A DNA stretch of 64,000 nt, taken from the NCBI RefSeq assembly GCF_047922965.1, contig NZ_CP150481.1, positions 1,860,001 through 1,924,000 of the forward strand, written 5' to 3'. Source of the stretch: Neptunicella plasticusilytica (GTDB lineage Bacteria > Pseudomonadota > Gammaproteobacteria > Enterobacterales > Alteromonadaceae). Position 1 is the stretch's first letter, and each line of letters starts with the position of its first letter. A program made the position numbers and the translations under genes. The notes under the pieces are model-generated. The model did no database searches and had not been told where the DNA came from. It saw only the letters and a list, made by a program, of their open reading frames with translations. Positions 43,592-53,225 of this stretch are shown in pieces.

Positions 43592-43617
43592 GGCGGCAAC
43601 CGCTATTGGTTGCCGCC
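43592..43617 (+). terminator. hairpin after araA
   Basis: GGCGGCAACC, loop GCTATT and GGTTGCCGCC form a perfect 10-bp GC-rich stem 8 bases after the araA stop. There is no T-run, so it may stabilise the araBDA mRNA or cause partial termination before the HAD gene. Confidence 0.55.
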
Positions 43618-43689
43618 GTATACCGCCATCAAGCAACAGCGCTATCCTGTGATGCATTTCCTGTATTTACTGTTAAGGGGTTTTTCTGA

Positions 43690-44298
43690 ATGTTGGATTT
43701 AAGCAAATATCAAGGCATTGTATTTGATATGGACGGTACCCTGATTGATTCTATGGGGGCGCATATGCGCGCCTGGCAGCAGGCTTGCGAGGCATTTGGT
43801 ATTCCTTTCGATCACGACTATATGCACGGCCTGGGCGGCGTACCTACCAAGAAAACGGCTGAAATTCTCAATGATAAATATCAGTTAAATCATAGTCCGG
43901 AGGAAGTGGCGAGTCGTAAACGCGACTTCTGGATAGCGATGGGCGAATCTCCCGCCATTATTGAAGAAACCGTGAATGTGCTTAAACACTATCGTGGCAA
44001 ATTAAAAATCGGCATAGGCACTGGTGCCGAACGTCCTCATGCAGAAAAAATGCTACAGGATACCGGCCTTCTCGATATGGTTGAAACTTTGGTGACAGCT
44101 ACTGATGTGACCCATGGCAAACCTCATCCGGAAACTTTCCTGACAGTAGCGCGTAATATGGGTATAGAACCACAGTACTGTGTGGTATTTGAAGATACCC
44201 AGATAGGTGCTGAAGCTGCAAGCCGGGCCGGAATGGATTGTATTCTGGTGCAAGATGGCCGTATTAATGCACAAGGTTTTTCCCGCTTACCTGTTTAA
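43690..44298 (+). CDS. HAD-family phosphatase (YqaB / beta-phosphoglucomutase-like)
   Basis: A 202-residue cytoplasmic HAD hydrolase. Motif I is VFDMDGTLIDSMG (nucleophile Asp and Asp+2), motif II in KIGIGTGAERP, Lys in THGKPHPETF and acidic motif IV in VVFEDTQIGAEAA. It resembles E. coli YqaB, a sugar-phosphate phosphatase. In this locus it may remove toxic sugar phosphates or rescue pools from the ara pathway; that is inferred from position 105 bases after araA. Confidence 0.88.
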   Translation: MLDLSKYQGIVFDMDGTLIDSMGAHMRAWQQACEAFGIPFDHDYMHGLGGVPTKKTAEILNDKYQLNHSPEEVASRKRDFWIAMGESPAIIEETVNVLKHYRGKLKIGIGTGAERPHAEKMLQDTGLLDMVETLVTATDVTHGKPHPETFLTVARNMGIEPQYCVVFEDTQIGAEAASRAGMDCILVQDGRINAQGFSRLPV

Positions 44299-44386
44299 TC
44301 ACAGTCAATTAATCGAAAAAATAACGACTTTATAAGGTTTAACAACATTTAAGACTTGCAGCTTAACGTAAAATTATAATATAAAA

Positions 44387-44396
44387 GTATAATAAT
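44387..44396. promoter_or_regulatory. candidate operator/promoter element before the Tat-exported GH43-like gene
   Basis: GTATAATAAT, the reverse complement of ATTATTATAC, lies 21 bases before the start codon in a very AT-rich 119-base spacer. It resembles the TATTATCATAC sites at 39565-39577 and 56541-56551. The spacer (44299-44417) may hold an internal promoter of the locus. Confidence 0.25.
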
Positions 44397-44417
44397 TGTT
44401 CTGGATGGGTGAATAAA

Positions 44418-45374
44418 ATGAAAACGAGTACCAACAGCAGTACACGTCACAATAGCGCACTCCCGCAAACCACGACTGAGCGAATTAATTCACATCGAAG
44501 GCACTTTATGCTCAATACTGCACTTGGTGCTTCATGTTTGAGTTTGCTGCCAGCCGCATTAGCCCAGAAAGTTGCGCAGCCTGAATCACTTGGGGTTGGT
44601 GGAGGCGTTGGTAGCCCACAATGGCAGTCAGTGGCCTGGTTTAACGGGCATGATCGCCATATTGTCAGCATCCATCCTAATCAACCCGAGCATATTGTGT
44701 TACATCAATATGCAGGCAGTCTCAGTGCCAGTCAGATAAAACTGCAACTTGAGCCTGCAGTCAGCCTGTTACTGGAAGGGCAATGTCACTCGGCTAATCC
44801 GCGTTTACATCAAGCCCGACAACGGTATTTTCTGACTTTTTGCAGTGGCAGGTCGCTATCTTCAATGCAGGGGTATGTGGCGGTTTCGGATCACCTCAAT
44901 GGACCTTATCGGTTGCAACGTACTACCCCGATTGCGGCGGCCACAGAATTGTCACTGTTTAATGATCAGCAGGGTGAAACCTATGCGCTGATAAGCGATG
45001 GCGAGATGATTGCCGTGACACCTTTTGAGGCTAAAACACAACGCACCGGTAAACGTACGGCGTTATGGCTGACAACAGCCAATAATTCATTGCGGCTGAC
45101 CAGCCCGGTATTGACGCTATCCCGACAGGGAGTCGTGTTGGCAGCGCTGGATCACACTGGTCAGCAACTGCATCAATATGACAGCGAGAATATCTATACC
45201 CAGTGGCAGTCCCGACCACCATTGGCGATCAGTCAGCTAAATCAGTACAGCCCCGCCAGACTGGCTTTTGACTCTCAAGGGCAACTTTGGTCAGCATCAA
45301 ACGCATTCGATGCGTCCCGATCTTCTTCTGCGCGTGTTGATTTGACACCCTTAACGTCCGTGCAGCGGGCCTGA
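44418..45374 (+). CDS. Tat-exported, degenerate GH43-like protein
   Basis: A 318-residue protein with a twin-arginine signal (SHRRHFMLNTALGASCLSLLPAALA) after a polar N-tail; ATG 44418 is preferred over GTG 44409. The mature part has beta-propeller features of GH43 proteins, such as YVAVSDHLNGPYRLQ (compare the usual SDS-x-GPY strand). The Asp-Asp-Glu catalytic positions are not recognisable: no DPxx near the front and no EGA/EAP motif. It probably binds rather than cuts sugars, or is an unknown propeller family. It sits between the HAD gene and galM inside the ara operon. Confidence 0.5.
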   Translation: MKTSTNSSTRHNSALPQTTTERINSHRRHFMLNTALGASCLSLLPAALAQKVAQPESLGVGGGVGSPQWQSVAWFNGHDRHIVSIHPNQPEHIVLHQYAGSLSASQIKLQLEPAVSLLLEGQCHSANPRLHQARQRYFLTFCSGRSLSSMQGYVAVSDHLNGPYRLQRTTPIAAATELSLFNDQQGETYALISDGEMIAVTPFEAKTQRTGKRTALWLTTANNSLRLTSPVLTLSRQGVVLAALDHTGQQLHQYDSENIYTQWQSRPPLAISQLNQYSPARLAFDSQGQLWSASNAFDASRSSSARVDLTPLTSVQRA

Positions 45375-45393
45375 ATTTAATTAGGAAACAAAT

Positions 45394-46473
45394 ATGAAAA
45401 CTTTACCCAGCACCCGTCAGCATCATTATGGGTATTTGGCCGATGGTACTGAAATCACCCTGGTTGAGCTGCGTAACTGCAATGGCATAGAAATCGATAT
45501 TATTGGTTATGGGGGCATTATCACCCGTTTGTTGACCGCCGATAAAAATGGCCAGTTTACCGACATCGTTCTGGGCCTGGATGATCTGGATAGCTATGTG
45601 AAATCCAGCCCCTATTTCGGTGCGTTAATTGGTCGCTATGGCAACCGGATCGCCAAAGGTAAATTCAGTTTACAGGGCAAAACCTATCAGCTGGATACTA
45701 ATGACGGTGAAAATCATTTACACGGCGGCGTGCAGGGCTTTGATAAAAAAGTCTGGAAGATGGCGCCATTTGTAACCGAACATAGCGCCGGGGTGGTGAT
45801 GAGTCTGGTTAGTCCCGATGGTGATCAGGGCTATCCGGGTAAGCTCACCACCGAAGTCGTTTATGAACTGACCAATGAAGATGAACTGGATATTCGCTTT
45901 AACGCCACTACGGATAAGCCGACTATCGTTAATCTGACCCAGCACAGTTATTTTAATCTGGCCGGTAAGGGCACTATTGTTGATCATCAGTTAATGATTA
46001 AAGCCGATAGCATCACACCGGTAGATAAGGGCCTTATCCCCACCGGTGAACTGACTGATGTCGCCAACACGCCGTTTGATTTCAGACAGCTCAAGGCAAT
46101 AGGTAAGCAGATTAACGAGGACAATCAGCAATTGGCTTATGGTTTGGGATATGATCATAATTTTGTATTGGCGGACAAGGGCAAGGGTGAAATGTCGTTA
46201 GCCGCAAGAGTGGTTGAACCCACCTCCGGACGCATTCTGGAAGTGCACTCAGAAGAACCGGCAGTGCAGTTTTATTCAGGTAATTTTCTGGATGGTAGCC
46301 TCAGCGGTAAAGGTCGGACTTTTGCTCATCGCAGCGGTTTTTGTCTGGAGCCCCAGCATTATCCCGATTCCCCCAATCATAGTAATTTCCCTTCGACTAC
46401 CTTGTTACCGGGAGAGACTTATCAAACCCGGATCAGCTACCGGTTTTTGACTACTTCGCAACAATTAAGCTAA
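45394..46473 (+). CDS. galM: aldose 1-epimerase (mutarotase)
   Basis: A 359-residue beta-sandwich enzyme that interconverts sugar anomers. Catalytic histidines lie in GENHLHGGVQGFDKKVW and LTQHSYFNLAG, and the catalytic Glu in LEPQHYPDSPNHSNFPS. RYGNRIAKGKF and GYDHNFVL are also typical. No signal peptide was seen, so it is cytoplasmic here. It would speed arabinose or galactose anomer supply for araA and related enzymes. It lies between the GH43-like gene and the GH97 gene. Confidence 0.94.
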   Translation: MKTLPSTRQHHYGYLADGTEITLVELRNCNGIEIDIIGYGGIITRLLTADKNGQFTDIVLGLDDLDSYVKSSPYFGALIGRYGNRIAKGKFSLQGKTYQLDTNDGENHLHGGVQGFDKKVWKMAPFVTEHSAGVVMSLVSPDGDQGYPGKLTTEVVYELTNEDELDIRFNATTDKPTIVNLTQHSYFNLAGKGTIVDHQLMIKADSITPVDKGLIPTGELTDVANTPFDFRQLKAIGKQINEDNQQLAYGLGYDHNFVLADKGKGEMSLAARVVEPTSGRILEVHSEEPAVQFYSGNFLDGSLSGKGRTFAHRSGFCLEPQHYPDSPNHSNFPSTTLLPGETYQTRISYRFLTTSQQLS

Positions 46474-46534
46474 ATCCCGTTTCAGCGATCTGCCGTGAAT
46501 TCGGCAGATTGCCATGCAAATTCAAGGAGATCCC

Positions 46535-48454
46535 ATGCAAAAGGCGCTGTTACTTTTTATTTGTCTGTTGTCATTTAGTTTACAAGCTGCCTGGCAGTCA
46601 GAGCTTGCAAGTCCAGATAAAAAATTACAGGTCAGGGTGTCGCTCTCAGAGGATGGACAACTGAGTTATCAACTATTCCGTGACCAACAAGCCATTTTAC
46701 AACCTTCACCGCTGGGCATTGAACTGGATAATCGCCACTTTAAAACGGATCTGAGTTTTGTGTCGGCATCATCCGTTCAACCCATAGATGAGCATTACCG
46801 CATGTGGACGGGGAAACAGAAACAGATCCATTATCAGGCCAGCCAACAACGTTTTGATTTTGTCAACGTGCAACAACAGCCTATTAGCGTTGTTTTGCGG
46901 ATGTCTAATGACGGGCTAGCCTTTCGCTATGAGCTGAATGGGCAAAACAGTAAACTTCATACCGTTACGGCTGAATTAAGCGGTTTTCACTTCTTTGCGC
47001 AAACTCGCGCCTGGCTGCAATTTAAAGCCGATGCACAAACCGGCTGGAGTAATACTAATCCCTCCTATGAAGAAAACTACGCGCAGGACATCGCGGTGGG
47101 AACACCATCACCTACTCAGGCTGGTTGGGTATTCCCGGCCTTGTTTAAATACAAGGATACCTGGATAGCCTTGTCCGAGACAGGCATGGATGGTCGCTAC
47201 AGCGGCACTAATCTAGCTCAAAACAGTCAAGACGGACTGTACCGGATACGCTTTCCGGATGGTGCCGAAACGGTCACGCCGGGGCAACACTTACCCCATG
47301 TCACATTACCTTACAGTACGCCGTGGCGACTGGTGGTGGTGGGCGATTTAGCCACAGTGACCAATTCTACACTGGGTAGCGATTTAGCTCTGCCTAATCA
47401 GTTATCCAACACTGATTTTGTCAAACCGGGTATTGCTGCCTGGAGTTGGGGATTGTTAAAAGACGATGCTACGGTTTATCCGGTACAGAAGCGTTTTATT
47501 GATTACGCAGCGGATATGCATTGGCCTTATGTGCTGGTGGATGCGGACTGGGATCAGAAAATCGGTTATCAGAAAATTACCGAACTGGCCGATTATGCGG
47601 CGACGAAAAACGTCGGCTTATTACTGTGGTACAACTCGTCAGGTGACTGGAATAAAACGGTTTATAGTCCTAAAAGTGCATTACTGACCCATAAGTCGCG
47701 GGTAGCAGAGTTTAGCAAGCTGCAAAAAATGGGGATTAAGGGCGTGAAAATCGACTTTTTCCCCGGTGACGGTGCCTCGGTCATGCAGTATTACCGCGAT
47801 ATTCTGCAAGATGCGGCAACCTATAAATTACTGGTTAATTTCCATGGCGCTTCACTGCCTCGTGGTCTTCAGCGTACCTTTCCCAACTTTATGACAGCCG
47901 AAGCGATTAAAGGTCTGGAGATGATTACCTTCTCGCAGGATGTGGCTAACAACGAAGCAACCCATGTTGCCATGTTGCCGTACACCCGCAACCTGTTTGA
48001 CCCAATGGATTTTACCCCGATGGTGTTGGGCGATATTCCTAATATTGAGCGTAAAACCACTAACGGCTTTCAATTAGCCTTACCGGTGCTGTTTATTTCC
48101 GGTATTCAACATTTGGTGACCACACCCGAGCAAATGCAACAGGTGCCTGACTATGTAAAAAACTATCTGCAAAACCTGCCAGGGCAGTGGGATGAAAGCC
48201 GTTTTATTCAGGGGTTCCCGGGCAAACTGGCGGTGATAGCCCGTCGCAGCGGGAAAAGATGGTACGTGGCAGGCGTTAATGGAGAACAAACAGACAAACG
48301 GCTGACTTTAGACCTGGATTTTATTGGTCAGCGTAGCGGCACATTAATTAGTGATGGCGACAAACCGCGTTCATTTAGCCAGACACAGATAAAAAGTGGC
48401 AAGTTAACGGTCAACGTGGGCGCTGCCGCAGGTTTTGTTATTCAATTTAACTAA
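46535..48454 (+). CDS. GH97 glycoside hydrolase, retaining type
   Basis: A 639-residue exported enzyme; signal peptide MQKALLLFICLLSFSLQA. ATG 46535 has AAGGAGA upstream, so the in-frame start at 46514 is rejected. An N-terminal beta-sandwich is followed by a TIM barrel. GIKGVKIDFFPGDGA holds the nucleophile candidate Asp407, as in the retaining GH97 alpha-galactosidase group (the inverting alpha-glucosidases carry Gly there). LVNFHGASLPRGLQRTFPNF follows. In an arabinan locus, alpha-galactosidase or beta-L-arabinopyranosidase activity is plausible; both are known in GH97. Which one cannot be read from sequence. Confidence 0.88.
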   Translation: MQKALLLFICLLSFSLQAAWQSELASPDKKLQVRVSLSEDGQLSYQLFRDQQAILQPSPLGIELDNRHFKTDLSFVSASSVQPIDEHYRMWTGKQKQIHYQASQQRFDFVNVQQQPISVVLRMSNDGLAFRYELNGQNSKLHTVTAELSGFHFFAQTRAWLQFKADAQTGWSNTNPSYEENYAQDIAVGTPSPTQAGWVFPALFKYKDTWIALSETGMDGRYSGTNLAQNSQDGLYRIRFPDGAETVTPGQHLPHVTLPYSTPWRLVVVGDLATVTNSTLGSDLALPNQLSNTDFVKPGIAAWSWGLLKDDATVYPVQKRFIDYAADMHWPYVLVDADWDQKIGYQKITELADYAATKNVGLLLWYNSSGDWNKTVYSPKSALLTHKSRVAEFSKLQKMGIKGVKIDFFPGDGASVMQYYRDILQDAATYKLLVNFHGASLPRGLQRTFPNFMTAEAIKGLEMITFSQDVANNEATHVAMLPYTRNLFDPMDFTPMVLGDIPNIERKTTNGFQLALPVLFISGIQHLVTTPEQMQQVPDYVKNYLQNLPGQWDESRFIQGFPGKLAVIARRSGKRWYVAGVNGEQTDKRLTLDLDFIGQRSGTLISDGDKPRSFSQTQIKSGKLTVNVGAAAGFVIQFN

Positions 48455-48470
48455 ATATTCGGGAATGATC

Positions 48471-50384
48471 ATGACAGGTTTTATTTCACGTACCTTAAAG
48501 CTGATAGGGTTGCTGATGCTATTAGTGTTAGCCGGTTGTACGACGACCGATAACGCCAGCAAAACAGCAAAAGATCACACAATTAATGCTAAAGGCACCT
48601 TTACTAACCCATTGTTTCCCAATGGTGCTGATCCCTGGCTGGAATATTGGGATGGCAATTATTATCTGACTACTACCACCTGGACATCCGAACTGGTAAT
48701 GCGTAAGTCGCCCACTCTGGCCGGATTGGCTGACGCCACGCCGGTAAATGTGTGGTCTGCTACCGATCCCGAACGTTGTTGCAATTTTTGGGCGTTTGAA
48801 TTTCATCGCCTAAAAGGTCCCGATGGTTATCGTTGGTACATGATGTATACCGCAGGGCAGGACGGTACGCTGGACCATCAGCATCTGAACGTATTGGAAA
48901 GCGCCGGTGACGATCCTATGGGACCTTATGAATATAAAGGCGCCATGATGCCTGATTCATGGAATATTGATGGCAACTACTTACAGCAGGGAGAAGATCT
49001 GTATTTGATCTATTCCCAATGGCAGGGTGATGAACAACGCAACATTATCGTGCAAATGGATACGCCGTGGAGCTTGAAAGCAGACTCTCCTCATGTGGTG
49101 TTAACTCGCCCGGAACTGGACTGGGAAATCAGTGGGCGCAAGGTTACCGAAGGCGCTGAAATTCTGCAGCACAATGGCCGTACCTTTATGACCTATTCTG
49201 CCAGTTTCTGCAATACGCCGGACTACAAACTGGGGATGCTGGAACTGGTAGGCGAAGATCCACTTAATCCAGCTGACTGGAAAAAATTCCAGCAACCGGT
49301 ATTTACCCGTACCGACAGTGTTTTTGGCCCCGGACATAACGGTTTTTTCACCTCACCGGACGGCAGTGAAAACTGGCTGGTGTATCACGGTAACTCGTCG
49401 GTAGAGCATGGCTGCAGTTCTACTCGTTCACTACGGGCGCAAAAATTTAGCTGGCATGACGATGGTACGCCTGATTTTGGCAAGCCGGTTACACCAGGCG
49501 TGATAGTGGCCCCGCCTTCCGGTGAAGATGGTCCGCTGGTTACGCGCGTTCAGGGCCAACAGTTTGCACTGGTCAATGCCACCAGTGATCTGTGTCTGGA
49601 TATCCATGCTGATCCTGAAAATAACCGTGCTGTGCAAACCGCCTGTAATTTCAACAATAGTCATTGGGTACTGGATGCCACTGATGAGGGCTTTTATCGT
49701 TTAGCCAATGCAGAAGACAGCAAGTTTCTGGAAGTGGCAGATTGCAAAACCACCGCCAACTCTAGCGTGCAGTCATCCGCATGGAAAAACAATGCTTGCC
49801 AACAGTGGCAGTTGAGCCAAGGTGAAGATGGGCATACGCTGATCACTAATCGCAATTCAGGATTACCTTTGGCAATTGCTGGTTGTTCTGGCTCCGTCAA
49901 TCAGGCGGTATTGCAGCAAGGTAATGACAGCGCCTGTAATCAATGGCGTCTGCAGCCCAGCGGTGAGGTGGTGGTATTGAGCCAGCAAAGCGGTAAACCG
50001 CTGAGTTTGGCTGGTTGTAGTACCCAAGAAGGCGCCAATATTGAACAACAGGCATGGGCGCATCAAACCTGTCAAAAGTGGCAATTTAGCCATACTGATA
50101 CCGGTTATTTCCAGTTACATCCCGCTGACGCGCCGCAGCAATGTATCGCCAGTGTAGACGATGCAATTGTACCCGGCGCCAACTTGATTCTGGGCAATTG
50201 CGAAGCCAAAACTTCCCAGTGGCGGATAACACCGGTAGCGGGTGGAGGAGTGACTTTAGTTAATCGTTACAGCAAACAGGCAATGGATGTGGCCAACTGC
50301 GGATTAGCCGATGGCACTAATATCGCTCAAGGGCCAAATTTAGCTAACCAGTGTCAGGTATTCCATTTACGTTCACCTAAGTAA
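48471..50384 (+). CDS. lipoprotein GH43 arabinofuranosidase with ricin-type lectin domain
   Basis: A 637-residue predicted lipoprotein (lipobox LAGC after residue 20). An N-terminal five-blade GH43 propeller carries the triad candidates Asp54 (GADPWLEY), Asp167 (SWNIDGNY) and Glu227 (KVTEGAEIL). The region after about 355 has repeated QxW-type units (NNACQQWQLS, DSACNQWRLQ, HQTCQKWQFS) of a ricin-B/CBM13 lectin domain. It is likely an exo-acting alpha-L-arabinofuranosidase tethered to the cell surface or periplasmic face. The ATG at 48471 is chosen for its GGGA site. A MITE-like element begins at its stop codon. Confidence 0.85.
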   Translation: MTGFISRTLKLIGLLMLLVLAGCTTTDNASKTAKDHTINAKGTFTNPLFPNGADPWLEYWDGNYYLTTTTWTSELVMRKSPTLAGLADATPVNVWSATDPERCCNFWAFEFHRLKGPDGYRWYMMYTAGQDGTLDHQHLNVLESAGDDPMGPYEYKGAMMPDSWNIDGNYLQQGEDLYLIYSQWQGDEQRNIIVQMDTPWSLKADSPHVVLTRPELDWEISGRKVTEGAEILQHNGRTFMTYSASFCNTPDYKLGMLELVGEDPLNPADWKKFQQPVFTRTDSVFGPGHNGFFTSPDGSENWLVYHGNSSVEHGCSSTRSLRAQKFSWHDDGTPDFGKPVTPGVIVAPPSGEDGPLVTRVQGQQFALVNATSDLCLDIHADPENNRAVQTACNFNNSHWVLDATDEGFYRLANAEDSKFLEVADCKTTANSSVQSSAWKNNACQQWQLSQGEDGHTLITNRNSGLPLAIAGCSGSVNQAVLQQGNDSACNQWRLQPSGEVVVLSQQSGKPLSLAGCSTQEGANIEQQAWAHQTCQKWQFSHTDTGYFQLHPADAPQQCIASVDDAIVPGANLILGNCEAKTSQWRITPVAGGGVTLVNRYSKQAMDVANCGLADGTNIAQGPNLANQCQVFHLRSPK

Positions 50385-50612
50385 CCCCAACTCGGGATAA
50401 GAAATGTCGTTTATATTTACAAAGGGTAAATAATTCAGATAGTTATATTATTCACTCAACCATTGTTGAATAAATAGTTTACTCAATGACGATATTTTTG
50501 TGCCTGGCAAGGCGGGGTTTCGTACGTCATAGCGGGCTATGACTAGAAAGCCCAACGCTGCCAAGTGCAAAAAGAGCGTTATTGAGAGGCGTGGCTTATC
50601 CCGAGCTGGGGT
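50384..50612. mobile_element. MITE-like element inserted at the end of the GH43-lectin gene
   Basis: A 229-base non-coding element bounded by terminal inverted repeats ACCCCAACTCGGGATAAG and CTTATCCCGAGCTGGGGT (one mismatch). It has an identical 6-base flank TAAGTA on both sides (50378-50383 and 50613-50618), a target-site duplication. The first base completes the TAA stop (50382-50384) of the GH43 gene; joining the two flanks without the element also gives TAA, so the protein is unchanged. Inner arms around 50485-50585 also pair. It holds no gene. Confidence 0.85.
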
Positions 50613-50656
50613 TAAGTAACCTTGAATGCCGTATAAGTCTTGCCCATAAAACAGGA

Positions 50657-50686
50657 TTGCACTGTCTGCATTGGCAAGCAGTGCAA
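50657..50686 (-). terminator. candidate terminator of the GH95 operon
   Basis: On the minus strand TTGCACTG, a 14-base loop and CAGTGCAA are followed by TCCTGTTTT. It lies 24 bases beyond the GH95 stop codon. The stem is modest. Confidence 0.5.
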
Positions 50687-50710
50687 GCTTGTATGTTACA
50701 AGCCAATCTA

Positions 50711-53224
50711 TTATTCACCCCAGATATAACTTTGCCCTGCCTGGGTACTAACATCTATCAGCGATAAATTTGCCAAAGATAGGGTGGGCAAATTCAGATT
50801 AGTGTGTTTTAACGGCGTTTTAAGCGTGGGCAATTGATAAAAAGGGTTCGGGTTATCGCCTTGAGCCTTATTAGTGATAATACCTTGAGCTTTTGGCAAC
50901 GGAGCGTAACTGCCAATGCGCAGATTACCGCCCAAACGGGAGGTGATTCTTAGGTAAGTCACTTTCCCTTGTTGCCATTGCATATCGACGATAAAACCGC
51001 CGCGGGCAACAAGGCCTGTTACTTTGCCTTCTGGCCATGCTTGGGGCAAAGCAGGCAAAAGCTGGATACTCCCGTCATGACTTTGCATCAGCATTTCGGC
51101 TACCCCTGAGGTGAATCCGAAATTGCCGTCTATTTGAAAAGGTGGATGGGCATCAAACATATTGGCATAGGTACCGCCGGACTCGCCGGAGGTATCGGTG
51201 ACAAGCTGGATCTGATCCTGAATCAGTTTTAATGCCCGGTTACCGTCAAGTAAACGCGCCCATAAATTGATTTTCCAGTTCATTGACCAACCGGTTGACG
51301 GATCACCTCGCTGTTCCAGTGTCACACGTGCCGCGTTAAATAAATCCGGGGTGTGGATAGGGGATATCTGATTGCCTGGATACAGTCCATACAGATGAGA
51401 TACGTGACGATGGTGATCAGCCGGATCATCCCAGTCGTCCATCCATTCCTGTAACTGATGATATCGGCCTATTTGCATGGGCGGCAGTTTATCAATGATG
51501 GCTTGCCATCTTGATGTTGATTGTTGATCCAGTTTGAGGATCTGGGCGGCTTTGATGCTGTGGGTGAATAAGTCGAACAGTAACTGGTTATCCAGGGTTA
51601 CTCCAGCGGCTATTTTCTTGCCGCTAATCTTGGGGGCGTTTTCCGGTGACATGGAAGGGGAGACTATTAGCCAGCCGGTCTTCTGGTCGGTGATCAGAAA
51701 ATCTTCAAAAAACTCACAGGCTCCCTTCATTATCGGATAAATACGCACTAAATAGCCTTTATCACCTGAAAATAGATATTTTTGCCACAGGTGTTCTACT
51801 AGCCAGGCATTGCTAGTAGGCCAAGCGCCCCATGACCAGTCAACCGCGCCGCTGATACGCCATATGTCGGTATTATGGTGTGCCATCCAGCCTCTAGCAC
51901 CATACATTTTGCTGGCTGCAATCCGGCCTGTTTCTGACAGTTCAGTAATAAGCTTTACTAACGGCTGGTTCAATTCCGTTAGTTGGGTTGTCTCTGAAGG
52001 CCAGTAGTTCATCTCAAGATTGATATTGAGCGTGTATTTACTATCCCAGGGCGGGAGAGAATGGGGGTTCCATATCCCTTGCAAATTGGCCGCCTGGGTA
52101 CCGGGCTGAGAGGATGAAATCAGCAAATATCGACCAAACTGAAAATACAGGCTGACCAGCGCAGGATCATAACGTTTGGCAAACTCACTGATACGTACAT
52201 CCGTAGGCTCATTCGCAAACGAGTTGCTGCCAAGATCCAGGGATACCCGGTTAAAATACTGTTGATAGAATTGACTATGCGCCTGTTTGGCCGATTGGTA
52301 AGCTGTCTCGGATGAGGTTAACCTGTGTTGTGCTGCCTGCAGATACTGTTCTGCCCGCTTCAGCGCATCGGCACTGATATCGGCATAGTTAACGAAATTG
52401 GTGGCAATGGAAACCGCAATCAGTATCTCCGAGGCTGACGAGACAGTTAGCCTATTGCCTTGTTGTGTAATGTTGCCATCGCTGTTAATCACCTTGGCAA
52501 TATTAGCCAGTTTTACTTGCCCTTTAATACCCTCATGATCGGGAGAGGTTCCTTGCATCAGCAATGTGCCATTGCGCGCATCAATGTTGACCGGCATGGA
52601 ATTGGGATGTGACAAGGATAAAGATACATTGATTGCGTTTGGCTTGCTGGCGCTGAGATGAATAACTATGACGTTATCTACTAACGAACTGAATATTTCT
52701 CGTTTATAGCTGACCTCTCCCACCTGATAATTAACCTTGACCAGTGCGTTGTGCAGATCCAGTTCACGGTAGTAATGGCTATAGTGCCGGTGTCCGGCAA
52801 AGTCCAGTTGCAGTGTGCCAGCAGACTGATAGGGCATGCCCTGGGCACCCTGACTGGTGATTGCTTTTTCTGCCATATCTGACGCGCCAGCATAATCACC
52901 GGTATTCAGTCGCTGACGTATTTCAGGCAGTGCATCTAGTGCTTTAAGGTTTAAGTTATTATGCGGACCACCAGCCCAGAAGGTATCCTCATTCAGTTGA
53001 ATGGTTTCGTTCGGAACGCCACCATAGACCATGGCGCCCAGTCGACCGTTGCCTACCGGTAGTGCTTCCTCCCATTGCGATGCAGGCTTGTCGTACCATA
53101 GCTTTTGAGCGTCGGTGTTGGCAAAAGACGGCTGCAACCCTGCAAGTAGCAAACAGGACGTGTAAAGTCCTGCCAATACAAGTTTGCCAACAATAGTTGC
53201 CGTGCAGCAAAAATAGTTTTTCAT
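50711..53224 (-). CDS. GH95 alpha-L-fucosidase / alpha-L-galactosidase
   Basis: An 837-residue exported enzyme with N-terminal signal (about 15-36, VLAGLYTSCLLLAGLQPSFA). GH95 signatures are clear: WEEALPVGNGRLGAMVYGG at the front, SPENAPK with acid candidate Glu528, NINLEMNYW with Asn402, and QIDGNFGF with Asp699. These match the Glu/Asn/Asp set known from GH95 fucosidases. It would remove L-fucose or L-galactose side groups from plant or algal glycans. ATG 53224 is used; it begins 1 base after the stop of the GH51 gene, so expression is coupled. Confidence 0.9.
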   Translation of the reverse strand: MKNYFCCTATIVGKLVLAGLYTSCLLLAGLQPSFANTDAQKLWYDKPASQWEEALPVGNGRLGAMVYGGVPNETIQLNEDTFWAGGPHNNLNLKALDALPEIRQRLNTGDYAGASDMAEKAITSQGAQGMPYQSAGTLQLDFAGHRHYSHYYRELDLHNALVKVNYQVGEVSYKREIFSSLVDNVIVIHLSASKPNAINVSLSLSHPNSMPVNIDARNGTLLMQGTSPDHEGIKGQVKLANIAKVINSDGNITQQGNRLTVSSASEILIAVSIATNFVNYADISADALKRAEQYLQAAQHRLTSSETAYQSAKQAHSQFYQQYFNRVSLDLGSNSFANEPTDVRISEFAKRYDPALVSLYFQFGRYLLISSSQPGTQAANLQGIWNPHSLPPWDSKYTLNINLEMNYWPSETTQLTELNQPLVKLITELSETGRIAASKMYGARGWMAHHNTDIWRISGAVDWSWGAWPTSNAWLVEHLWQKYLFSGDKGYLVRIYPIMKGACEFFEDFLITDQKTGWLIVSPSMSPENAPKISGKKIAAGVTLDNQLLFDLFTHSIKAAQILKLDQQSTSRWQAIIDKLPPMQIGRYHQLQEWMDDWDDPADHHRHVSHLYGLYPGNQISPIHTPDLFNAARVTLEQRGDPSTGWSMNWKINLWARLLDGNRALKLIQDQIQLVTDTSGESGGTYANMFDAHPPFQIDGNFGFTSGVAEMLMQSHDGSIQLLPALPQAWPEGKVTGLVARGGFIVDMQWQQGKVTYLRITSRLGGNLRIGSYAPLPKAQGIITNKAQGDNPNPFYQLPTLKTPLKHTNLNLPTLSLANLSLIDVSTQAGQSYIWGE

Positions 53225-53225
53225 G

